Notes under the pieces: generated by a model
The model's input: the letters and a program-made list of their open reading frames with translations, nothing else
What the model was told of the DNA's origin: nothing
The model's database searches: none
Position numbers and translations under genes: made by a program
Shown: in pieces, positions 34,940 to 42,087 of the stretch
Layout: the number at the start of each line of letters is the position of its first letter
Numbering within the stretch: the stretch's first letter is position 1
From: Prevotellaceae bacterium UBA1075
Lineage (GTDB): Bacteria; Bacteroidota; Bacteroidia; Bacteroidales; Bacteroidaceae
Assembly (NCBI GenBank): GCA_002316015.1
Contig: DCCS01000006.1
Coordinates: forward strand, 11,300-75,299
Direction: 5' to 3'
DNA length: 64,000 nucleotides

Positions 34940-35944
34940 TCATTTCTTGTTCATGGGCTTGCGTGCCACCAGTTCGCGCATACGCGCCACGAGCAGGGGC
35001 ACCTGGTTGTGGTCGCTGGTCAGATAGCGGTGACGGCCACGGCTGTCGGCCTGGTAATGCGTGCATCCGCGCCCGGTGACGGTGATGGTTCCGGGGAGCG
35101 AGAGGGTGAAGTAGCCCGCGCATCCCTCCACGGCATACACCACGGCGGTCATGTCCCAGGTGGGATAGTCCTCATACTTGCCACGCGCCGCCATCACCCC
35201 GTCGAGGGCTGGGTGGTGCTTGGCCCAGGCAAAGTCGCTGCGCAGGCAGGCAGCAGGGAGCAGGGCCGCCTTGCCCAGCTCAAAGGGGGTGACCACTATC
35301 GCGGTGGGCCACTGGGCAAACACCTCCTGGCAGGAGGGGATGTCGTTGACCACATTGTACTCGGCATAGTCGGGGTTGGCGATGTGTCCCGCCATGACCA
35401 CCAGGCTCTCCACCTTGCGTGCCACCAGTTCGCTGCCGCTGAGCGGCGAGTACTTGTCACCACTGGTACGCAGCAGGGCGGCCAGGTTGCCGCTGAACCC
35501 CACGCTGACGATGGTGACCGAGTGGTCCTTCTGCCTGGCAAGCAGGCGGCGGTAGAGGGTCACGGCATCGGGCGTGTCGGCCAGGCTGCTTATCGTGTGG
35601 GGGTAGAGCGGGGTGCCGTCGGCGGCCTTCATGTCGGCCACGATGCCGGTGAAGTTGGGCATCCCCTCCATGCTCTTGCGCTCCCTCAGGGCATGCCCTA
35701 TGGGGATGCGGGGGCGGCCATACCAGGTGTTCATCAGCTGCACATAGCGGCAGGGGCCCACGCCTTCCTTGTTGAGCATCACGGCCAGCAGGCGCACCCG
35801 GCCCTCGTCGGCATACTTGTGCAGCATGTCCAGCGCCCAGGCGTCGTCCACGTCATTGCCCATGTCTGTCTCCAGGATGATGTTGCGCCCTGCCTGCACG
35901 GCTTGTGCCAGGCACAGGGCTATCAGCAGCAAAGTCCCTCTCAT
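34940..35944 (-). CDS. Secreted nucleoside hydrolase-like protein
   Basis: The 334-residue protein has a short signal peptide followed at once by NIILETDMGNDVDDAWALDM, the Asp-rich calcium motif of inosine-uridine nucleoside N-ribohydrolases. Other conserved parts are VSVGFSGNLAALLR and the C-terminal WDMTAVVYAVEG with the second metal Asp. Export suggests scavenging of external nucleosides, although many Bacteroidetes members of this superfamily act on unknown ribosides. It leads the operon with the GH84 gene. The 177 bases upstream, shared with the divergent ThiD-AraC gene, show no exact promoter in this direction. Confidence 0.85.
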   Translation of the reverse strand: MRGTLLLIALCLAQAVQAGRNIILETDMGNDVDDAWALDMLHKYADEGRVRLLAVMLNKEGVGPCRYVQLMNTWYGRPRIPIGHALRERKSMEGMPNFTGIVADMKAADGTPLYPHTISSLADTPDAVTLYRRLLARQKDHSVTIVSVGFSGNLAALLRTSGDKYSPLSGSELVARKVESLVVMAGHIANPDYAEYNVVNDIPSCQEVFAQWPTAIVVTPFELGKAALLPAACLRSDFAWAKHHPALDGVMAARGKYEDYPTWDMTAVVYAVEGCAGYFTLSLPGTITVTGRGCTHYQADSRGRHRYLTSDHNQVPLLVARMRELVARKPMNKK

Positions 35945-36109
35945 ATTATCGTTCCTCCTTGCTCATTATTATACTCCCCCCTGCCTATGGCACCCGCCGG
36001 GTGACGGAAGCATGGCGCCCAGCCTGACGGGGGCGTGTGCAGAATGCACGTCCCGGACAAAGGTAGAGAGAAAAATCCGTAGCGAAAAGGTTGTGAGAGA
36101 GAAATGTGC

Positions 36110-36117
36110 TAACTTTG
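36110..36117 (+). promoter_or_regulatory. -7 element of the ThiD-AraC gene
   Basis: TAACTTTG ends four bases before the ATG at 36122, so transcription would begin at or next to the start codon and the mRNA would be leaderless or nearly so. TTG at 36091-36093 is a possible upstream element, with a short spacer. Confidence 0.55.
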
Positions 36118-36121
36118 CGAC

Positions 36122-37207
36122 ATGCACAAGGAGATTGCCGTATTGAGCATCAACGGTTCGGACAGCACCGCACGGGCGGGCATACAGGCCGATGCGCGCA
36201 CCATCACCTCGCTGGGCGGCTACGCGCTCACGGCCATCACCTCGGTCACCGTGCAGGACAGCCAGGGCATAAGCAGCGTGCACGACCTGCCGCCCGATGT
36301 GGTCGCGGGGCAGGTGAGGGCCATACTGGGCGAAGAGCACCCGCTGGCCGTGAAGGTGGGGCTGCTGCGCCATGCCGGCACGCTCACCGCCGTGGCCCGC
36401 GAGCTGGCCGGGCACCCGCGCCTGGTGATGGCTCCCGGCCTGACCACCTCGGCTGGCGCGCGCCTGGTGGAGGACGACGTGATGCGCCTGTGGGAGAGCA
36501 CGCTCATCCCACACGCCGCCCTGCTGATGATGCGCGTCAGCGAGGCCGAGGCCATGCTGGGCATGCGCGTCAGCACCGACCGCGACATGGAGCGGGCCGC
36601 CCGCCTGCTGGCCTCCACGGGGGCGGGGGCGGTGCTGCTGCGCGGGGGCAGGCTGTCGCCCGACCGCCTGACCGCTTATCTGCTTGCGGGGGGAGAGGGG
36701 CGCTTCTTCTCCTCGGCCAACCTGGAGGGATGGCAGAGGCACGGCGTGAGCAGCGGGCTCTCCTCGGCCATCGCCACGCGCATGGCCCTGGGCGACCCCG
36801 TGCAGCAGGCTGTGGCAGCCGCGCACTCCTACATGCACAACCGCGTGGTGTATGCCGTGGAGGGCACTCCGCCGACGATGCGTCCGGCCGACATCTACAA
36901 CCATTACATGTCGCTCGTTGCCGCCCACTATGCCACAGACCACAACATCGGCACCTACGCCACGCGCCTGGCCGTGACCACGCGCTATCTGACGATGGTC
37001 ACCACGCGCGTGGTGGGCCGCACCCCCAAGCAGATACTGGATGCCTGCCTGGCAGAGAAGGCATCGTCGCTGCTGCTCTCGTCACACCTCACCGTACAGG
37101 AGGTGTCCCGGCGCATGGGCTTCCCGTCACAGTCGGCCTTCTGCACGTTCTTCACGAGAATGACCGGGATGTCCCCCACAGCCCACAGGAAAAAGGCGGC
37201 CACATAG
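36122..37207 (+). CDS. ThiD-like kinase domain fused to an AraC-type HTH
   Basis: Residues 1-250 are a hydroxymethylpyrimidine (phosphate) kinase domain of the ribokinase fold: SINGSDSTARAGIQADARTI near the N terminus, the AITSVTVQDSQGI strand, and the C-terminal GVSSGLSSAIATRMALGD where the usual enzyme has a GTGC anion hole motif. The Gly-Thr-Gly-Cys is replaced by GLSS, so catalysis is doubtful. Residues about 262-361 are an AraC-type double helix-turn-helix (LTVQEVSRRMGFPSQSAFCTFFTR and MTGMSPTAHRKKA). The natural reading is a regulator that senses HMP or its phosphate with a kinase-derived domain. Targets cannot be told from the window; no thi genes adjoin it. Confidence 0.85.
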   Translation: MHKEIAVLSINGSDSTARAGIQADARTITSLGGYALTAITSVTVQDSQGISSVHDLPPDVVAGQVRAILGEEHPLAVKVGLLRHAGTLTAVARELAGHPRLVMAPGLTTSAGARLVEDDVMRLWESTLIPHAALLMMRVSEAEAMLGMRVSTDRDMERAARLLASTGAGAVLLRGGRLSPDRLTAYLLAGGEGRFFSSANLEGWQRHGVSSGLSSAIATRMALGDPVQQAVAAAHSYMHNRVVYAVEGTPPTMRPADIYNHYMSLVAAHYATDHNIGTYATRLAVTTRYLTMVTTRVVGRTPKQILDACLAEKASSLLLSSHLTVQEVSRRMGFPSQSAFCTFFTRMTGMSPTAHRKKAAT

Positions 37208-37264
37208 GCGGCAAGCGCGCGCCGCCGCACAGGCCCTTGCGTTCAGCCTGGGCTGGACGGTCAA

Positions 37265-37317
37265 CGCAGTGCGCTGCACAGGCCAACGCAGTGCGATGCA
37301 GCGCGCTGCGTTTTTTG
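37265..37317 (-). repeat. 22-bp repeat array, inverted orientation
   Basis: Read on the minus strand this begins AAAAAACGCAGCGCGCTGC, the same edge as the arrays at 7005 and 52661, and contains about two and a half units, including a full one at 37265-37286. Confidence 0.7.
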
Positions 37318-37420
37318 ACGCTGGCGCGGATACCCTCACAAAGACTGCGCGACACGCCCCCTGCCCGCCCGCCATGTGAGTTTCTCCCGGCGGGCGGGCT
37401 GCTGTTCCCTATCTATTTCC

Positions 37421-37428
37421 TAACTTTG
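37421..37428 (+). promoter_or_regulatory. -7 element of mtnN
   Basis: TAACTTTG, 32 bases before the ATG at 37461. The -33 element is not clear. Confidence 0.6.
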
Positions 37429-37460
37429 CAGCACCAAACCACAAACGAGGACACTATCCC

Positions 37461-38156
37461 ATGACCATAGGCATCATCAACGCCATGCAGAAGGAGCACG
37501 AGCAACTGGCAGCACTGCTGCAGGACAAACGGGTGGAGAGGCAGGGGCACTTCTCCTTTACCACAGGAACGTATGGAGGCCGCCAGCTGGTGCTCATGCA
37601 GAGCGGCATCGGCAAGGTCAACGCCGCCGTGGGGGCTGTGGAACTCATCCACCGCTATGCGCCAGACGTGCTGGTGAACACGGGCGTGGCTGGAGGCGCC
37701 GACGCGTCGCTCCGCGTGATGGACGTGGTGGCCGGAGCCACCGTGGCCTACCACGATGTGGACTGCGGCCCCGAGAACGAGCCCGGACAGGTGCAGGGAC
37801 TGCCTGCAACCTTTGCCGCCGACGGGCGGCTGCTGGCCATCGCCACGGGACTTGAGACCGAGGTGCGCATCGTGCCCGGACTCATCTGCAGCGGCGACCA
37901 GTTTGTCACCGGCCGCCAGCAACTCGGCCTCATCAAGGCGCGCTTCCCCCAGGCACTGGCCGTGGACATGGAGAGCGGCGCGCTGGCACAGGTGTGCCAC
38001 CTGTACGGGGTGCCCTTCCTGAGCTTCCGCATCATCAGCGACACACCGGGGGCGGAGGGGCACTTCGACCAGTACCTCAACTTCTGGGACACGATGGCCA
38101 ACCGCTCGTTTGCCGTCACGCGCTCGCTGCTGGACGCGCTCACCACCCAACTCTGA
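37461..38156 (+). CDS. mtnN: 5'-methylthioadenosine/S-adenosylhomocysteine nucleosidase
   Basis: This enzyme cleaves adenine from MTA and SAH, relieving product inhibition of methyltransferases and producing S-ribosylhomocysteine. The 231-residue protein has the start IGIINAMQKEHEQL with the conserved Glu, the LMQSGIGKVNAAVG block, NTGVAGG, and VDMESGALAQVC with the purine-site Glu and Ser, as in Pfs/MtnN. The next gene is luxS after 26 bases, giving the two-step route from SAH to homocysteine and autoinducer-2 in one operon. metK, which feeds the same cycle, is elsewhere in the window (48023). Confidence 0.95.
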   Translation: MTIGIINAMQKEHEQLAALLQDKRVERQGHFSFTTGTYGGRQLVLMQSGIGKVNAAVGAVELIHRYAPDVLVNTGVAGGADASLRVMDVVAGATVAYHDVDCGPENEPGQVQGLPATFAADGRLLAIATGLETEVRIVPGLICSGDQFVTGRQQLGLIKARFPQALAVDMESGALAQVCHLYGVPFLSFRIISDTPGAEGHFDQYLNFWDTMANRSFAVTRSLLDALTTQL

Positions 38157-38182
38157 ACATACCCACACATCATATCACACAA

Positions 38183-38665
38183 ATGGACAAGATACCCAGC
38201 TTCACCATAGACCACTGCCGCCTGCAGCGCGGCATCTATGTGTCCCGACAGGACCAGGTGGGCGGCGAGACCGTGACCACCTTTGACATACGCATGAAGC
38301 AGCCCAACCGCGAGCCGGCACTGGGACAGGGTGCCCTGCACACCATCGAGCACCTGGCAGCCACCTACCTGCGCAACCACCCGCAGTGGCGTGACCGCAT
38401 CATCTACTGGGGGCCCATGGGATGCCTCACGGGCAACTACCTGCTCATGCGGGGCAACCTCACCAGCCGCGACATACTGCCCCTGATGATAGAGACCTTC
38501 CAGTTTGTGGCCAACTACGAGGGCGAGGTGCCTGGCGCGGCGCCCCGCGACTGCGGCAACTACCTGCTGCACGACCTGCCCATGGCGCGCTGGGAGGCAC
38601 GCAAGTACCTGCAGGAGACCCTGCTGCAGGCCACCGGCGAGAACCTGGAGTACCCCCAGGACTGA
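38183..38665 (+). CDS. luxS: S-ribosylhomocysteine lyase LuxS
   Basis: LuxS splits S-ribosylhomocysteine into homocysteine and DPD, the precursor of autoinducer-2. The 160-residue protein has the metal-binding HTIEH (H53, H57) and Cys C124 in PRDCGNYLLHDL, plus the catalytic Cys C81 in GPMGCLTGNY. All ligands are present, so it should be active. The ATG at 38183 gives the normal family start. Coupled with mtnN, it shows this organism can make AI-2; no lsr-type uptake genes are seen. Confidence 0.96.
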   Translation: MDKIPSFTIDHCRLQRGIYVSRQDQVGGETVTTFDIRMKQPNREPALGQGALHTIEHLAATYLRNHPQWRDRIIYWGPMGCLTGNYLLMRGNLTSRDILPLMIETFQFVANYEGEVPGAAPRDCGNYLLHDLPMARWEARKYLQETLLQATGENLEYPQD

Positions 38666-38683
38666 GGGGAGAGAGGGCAAGGC

Positions 38684-39334
38684 GTGTACATCGACTTCCA
38701 CACCCACCATCCAGCGCGCGGGGGCGAGCGTGTCATCCTGGACGGCCGCGACACCTGGGGCATACACCCCTGGCAGGCCCACCTGCCCCATACCCTGCCC
38801 CACGGGCCAGGCACGCTGCTGGCCATCGGGGAGTGCGGGCTGGACACACATGCCCCGGCACCGATGCCCACACAGACGGATGTGCTGCGGGCGCAATTGC
38901 GGATGGCCGAGGAATGGCGCCTGCCCGTCATCCTGCATTGCGTGAAGTGCCTGGACACGCTCCTGGCACTGCACAAGGCCATGAGACCCTCCGTACCATG
39001 GATCCTGCACGGGTTCAGGGGAAAGCCACAGCAACTGCGGTCGCTGCTGGATGCCGGGGTCCACGTCTCGTTCGGCTTCCGGTTCAACCCCGAAAGCCTG
39101 GTGGCATGCCCCACAGAGAGACTCCTGCTGGAGACCGACGAGGACACACGGCCCGTGGGACTCCTGTACCAGGAGGTGGCCAGGCTGAGGGGAGTGAGCA
39201 CGGAAAGCCTTGAGGCAGACATGCAAGAGCAATTCCAGAGGCTCTTCGCCCGTCATGACCGGCACGCCCAGGCACACCAACAGGACAACTCCGGGGACAG
39301 ACAGAGCAAAAAAGAACGCGCACATGAAGAATAG
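38684..39334 (+). CDS. TatD-family metal-dependent hydrolase
   Basis: The 216-residue protein starts with a GTG (MYIDFHTHHPARGG), with the HxH metal motif at about 6-8, TWGIHPW, LAIGECGLD, VILHCVK, WILHGFRG and LLLETDED, in the order of the TatD DNase family. It is shorter than the usual 255-265 residues, with compact loops, and ends in a charged tail of about 25 residues. The GTG start lies 18 bases after the luxS stop, so it is likely in the same operon. Cellular substrate is uncertain; TatD proteins are 3'-5' exonucleases in other bacteria. Confidence 0.87.
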   Translation: MYIDFHTHHPARGGERVILDGRDTWGIHPWQAHLPHTLPHGPGTLLAIGECGLDTHAPAPMPTQTDVLRAQLRMAEEWRLPVILHCVKCLDTLLALHKAMRPSVPWILHGFRGKPQQLRSLLDAGVHVSFGFRFNPESLVACPTERLLLETDEDTRPVGLLYQEVARLRGVSTESLEADMQEQFQRLFARHDRHAQAHQQDNSGDRQSKKERAHEE

Positions 39335-39370
39335 CAAGGGCACGACTCCGAACCTTTGACAGAAAAACAC

Positions 39371-39378
39371 TAACTTTG
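39371..39378 (+). promoter_or_regulatory. -7 element of the CoA-transferase gene
   Basis: TAACTTTG, 63 bases before the ATG. A TTTG at 39355-39358 is too close to be the usual -33 element. Confidence 0.55.
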
Positions 39379-39441
39379 TAGGGGCATAAGCCACCTGGCA
39401 GACCACACAAGACTGGAAACAACAAAAAGCATAAGACCACT

Positions 39442-40953
39442 ATGGAATTTAGAAAGATGACTGCCGAAGAGGCAGCCGCACTGGTTCAGAACGGGCAGAC
39501 TATCGGTCTGAGCGGATTCACACCCGCCGGCGTGCCCAAGTGCACACCCGCCGAGATAGCCAAGAAGGCCGAGGCGGAGCACGCCGCAGGGCACCCGTTC
39601 AGGATAAGCGTGTTCACAGGGGCCAGCACCGGGCAGAGCTGCGACGGCATGCTCTCCAACGCGAAGGCCATCGACTTCCGCGCCCCATACACCACCAACC
39701 CCGACTTCAGGAAGAACGTCAACCGCAACGAGCTCCATTACTCCGACCTCAACCTGAGCAACATGGCCACACAGATACGCCAGGGCTACCTGGGACAGGT
39801 GCACTGGGCCATCATCGAGGCGTGCGCCGTGGAGCAGGCGGGCGCCAAGGCCCGCATCTACCTGACCGCCGCAGGCGGCATCAGCCCCACCATCTGCCGC
39901 CTGGCCACCGAGGGCATCATCATCGAGCTCAACACCTTCCACAGCCCCAAGAGCAAGGGCATACACGACGTGTATGAGATAGAGGACCACCCCCACCGCA
40001 CTCCCATCATGATCACCAAGGCCAGCGACCGCATAGGCAAGCCCTATGTGGAGGTGGACGCCAGCCGCATCGTGGGCGTGATAGAGTGCAACGTGCCCGA
40101 CGAGGCACGCGCCTTCAAGGACCCCGACCCCATCACGACACAGATAGGACAGAACGTGGCCGACTTCCTGCTGGACAACATGCGCCGGGGCCTCATCCCG
40201 AAGTCGTTCCTCAACCTGCAGAGCGGAGTGGGCAGCGGAGCCAATGCCGTGCTGGGGGCGCTGGGACAGTGCCGGGAGGTGCCCGACTTCAGCATCTACA
40301 CCGAAGTGCTCCAGGACGCTCCCGTGCAGCTGATGCGCGAGGGCCGCGTGCTGAGCGCGAGTGCCTGCTCGCTGACTGTCACCAACGACTGCCTGCGGGG
40401 AATCTACGACGACATGGACTTCTTCAAGGACAAGCTGGTGCTTCGCCCCTCCGAGATAAGCAACTGCCCCGAGGTGATTGCCCGCATAGGCGTGTGCTCG
40501 CTCAACACCGCCATCGAGTGTGACATCTACGGACATGTCAACAGCACCAAGATATGCGGAACGAAGATGATGAACGGCATAGGCGGCTCGGCCGACTTCA
40601 CCAACAATGCCTACCTGAGCATCTTCACCTGTGGCTCCACCACCAAGGGCGGCGCAATATCCAGCATCGTGCCCTTTGCCAGCCACATCGACCACACCAA
40701 CCACTTCATCGACGCGGTCATCACCGAGTACGGCGTGGCCGACCTGCGCCACAAGAGCGACATGCAGAAGGCCGAGGAGCTCATCCGTGTGGCCCACCCC
40801 GACTACCAGCCGCTGCTGCGCGACTACCTGAAGCACGCCGAGAAGTTTGGCGGACACACCCACCACGTCCTCTCGGCCGCCTTCGGCATGCACGACACCT
40901 TCCTTCGCAAGGGTGACATGCGCCTCACCGACTGGGCGGAGTATCTGAAGTAA
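39442..40953 (+). CDS. Succinyl-CoA:acetate CoA-transferase (acetyl-CoA hydrolase/transferase family)
   Basis: The 503-residue protein belongs to the acetyl-CoA hydrolase/transferase family. Residues that bind CoA are in the QSGVGSGANAVLGAL block, and the catalytic Glu that forms the glutamyl-CoA thioester is E288 in FSIYTEVLQDA. The length and the ending FGMHDTFLRKGDMRLTDWAEYL fit the succinyl-CoA:acetate CoA-transferase (SCACT) group. In Bacteroidales this enzyme conserves the CoA bond while making acetate or succinate/propionate. It is followed by a 55-residue membrane peptide after 28 bases. Confidence 0.92.
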   Translation: MEFRKMTAEEAAALVQNGQTIGLSGFTPAGVPKCTPAEIAKKAEAEHAAGHPFRISVFTGASTGQSCDGMLSNAKAIDFRAPYTTNPDFRKNVNRNELHYSDLNLSNMATQIRQGYLGQVHWAIIEACAVEQAGAKARIYLTAAGGISPTICRLATEGIIIELNTFHSPKSKGIHDVYEIEDHPHRTPIMITKASDRIGKPYVEVDASRIVGVIECNVPDEARAFKDPDPITTQIGQNVADFLLDNMRRGLIPKSFLNLQSGVGSGANAVLGALGQCREVPDFSIYTEVLQDAPVQLMREGRVLSASACSLTVTNDCLRGIYDDMDFFKDKLVLRPSEISNCPEVIARIGVCSLNTAIECDIYGHVNSTKICGTKMMNGIGGSADFTNNAYLSIFTCGSTTKGGAISSIVPFASHIDHTNHFIDAVITEYGVADLRHKSDMQKAEELIRVAHPDYQPLLRDYLKHAEKFGGHTHHVLSAAFGMHDTFLRKGDMRLTDWAEYLK

Positions 40954-40981
40954 GAGCCAGCCGAAAAAGCCAGATTGCCAC

Positions 40982-41149
40982 ATGAAAAAGTTGGTGTACG
41001 TCCTGCTTGCAGCCTCGCTGGTAGCCATCATTGTGGGTGTGCTGATTGATATAGAGAAGCTGTACATGGGAGCCATAGTATTTGGGGGCTGCATGATAGG
41101 CAGCCTTATAGGTGACGGATTAAGGAAAGCGAATAGACTCACAGCATAG
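40982..41149 (+). CDS. Small hydrophobic protein, 55 aa
   Basis: The frame MKKLVYVLLAASLVAIIVG to GDGLRKANRLTA has two hydrophobic helices (about 4-20 and 29-43) with a positively charged C terminus. It starts 28 bases after the CoA-transferase stop and ends just before a strong terminator hairpin, so it is transcribed with that gene. Translation is likely from its position and composition but no function is known. Confidence 0.65.
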   Translation: MKKLVYVLLAASLVAIIVGVLIDIEKLYMGAIVFGGCMIGSLIGDGLRKANRLTA

Positions 41150-41152
41150 AAA

Positions 41153-41192
41153 AACAGGAAGGAGGGGCCTCATACGGCTCCTCCTTCCTGTT
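41153..41192. terminator. Bidirectional terminator hairpin
   Basis: A 17-base stem (AACAGGAAGGAGGGGCC with GGCTCCTCCTTCCTGTT, one wobble) with a six-base loop, between the convergent 55-aa gene and VOC lipoprotein gene. Confidence 0.85.
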
Positions 41193-41245
41193 GCTATATC
41201 CCTGCAGGCGAGCCTTCATCTCGCCTGCGGAGTGCTGTCCCTCCC

Positions 41246-41773
41246 CTACAGAATCTCGCAGAACTCTATTTTCTCCTTGTTGGGTCCCTGGATGAAGAAG
41301 TACTTCGCACCATTCTGCCAGAAGTCAATCTGGTTGACGCTGTCGCTCAGCATCGTGTAGCCTGCCTGCTTCAGTTCGTTGTAGAGGCTGTCAATCTGCT
41401 TCACGTCCAGGCACATGTGGTCCACGGCACCGTTTGCGAGGGCAGGCTCATCGGTGGGGATGACCTCGACGAGCAGGTTGCCCAACTTCATGAAGGCGAA
41501 GTCGCGGTCGCCGGTGACGGTGCGGCGCATGGCCTCCTGGAAGCCCAGGGTCTTGTAGAAGTCCACCGTGCCCTGCACGTCGGTGGTGGGAACACCAATG
41601 TGCTGAATGCCGCCCGAGAAGGCGTTCACATCCACATTCTGCCGGGGGAAAGCCTCCTTGAAGAAGGTCACGCTGTCGGCAGAAGCCGCCCCGGTGGCTG
41701 TCTCACCCTTGGGAGCCTGTGAGCAGGCTGCCGCTGCCAGGATAGCAGTTGCCATAATCAATAGTTTTCTCAT
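41246..41773 (-). CDS. VOC-family (glyoxalase-like) lipoprotein
   Basis: The 175-residue protein starts MRKLLIMATAILAAAACSQ with lipobox AAAC, so it is anchored to a membrane outside the cytoplasm. Residues about 45-175 form one VOC domain: GGIQHIGVPTTDVQGTVDFY at the start, LLVEVIPTD, VDHMCLDVKQID, and KYFFIQGPNKEKIEFCE at the end, with the His and Glu positions that usually bind metal. Such enzymes include glyoxalase I, dioxygenases and resistance proteins. Export of a glyoxalase fold is uncommon and its substrate is unknown. Confidence 0.85.
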   Translation of the reverse strand: MRKLLIMATAILAAAACSQAPKGETATGAASADSVTFFKEAFPRQNVDVNAFSGGIQHIGVPTTDVQGTVDFYKTLGFQEAMRRTVTGDRDFAFMKLGNLLVEVIPTDEPALANGAVDHMCLDVKQIDSLYNELKQAGYTMLSDSVNQIDFWQNGAKYFFIQGPNKEKIEFCEIL

Positions 41774-42087
41774 CTGATGATATTGTTTGGTTGGTAATCG
41801 GATAGTCTTCCCTCTCAATTAATGACGCGCCAACATGCCGCCCGTGTGGACGTGTGGCGGTTGACCATGAGCAGGTTCAACGTCCCCGGTGCGGTCTCTT
41901 GCCACAGGAAGAGCCGCGCTTGCCCGCAGGGGCAGGACTGCCAGGAAGAGGGTCGCGCATGCTTCCCCTTTGGGTAAGCATTGCGTGTATTTCACCCACA
42001 AAGTTACACATAATCCGCGAGAAAGCCCGATGGCAGGGCTGGCAAATGCCGTACCGCCTGCCACCGGACTTGGCTCTGGCATGTGTG
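41774..42087. other. Long leader region upstream of the VOC lipoprotein gene
   Basis: A -7 element on the minus strand lies at 42006-41999 (TAACTTTG), about 226 bases before the lipoprotein ATG. The leader between has a short frame of 34 codons starting MLTQRGSMRD and is GC-rich. It could be an untranslated leader or a separate small RNA; neither is proven. Confidence 0.5.
41999..42006 (-). promoter_or_regulatory. -7 element ahead of the VOC lipoprotein leader
   Basis: TAACTTTG on the minus strand between the double-SGNH gene and the VOC gene; the -33 element is unclear. Confidence 0.5.

Larger units (their letters stand above)
37208..37460. other. Intergenic region with inverted repeat array and hairpin
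   Basis: Holds the minus-oriented 22-bp repeat array (37265-37317), a 10-base stem CCCGCCCGCC (37364-37373) with GGCGGGCGGG (37389-37398), and the mtnN -7 element. The stem lacks a T-run but may terminate the ThiD-AraC transcript. Confidence 0.6.
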
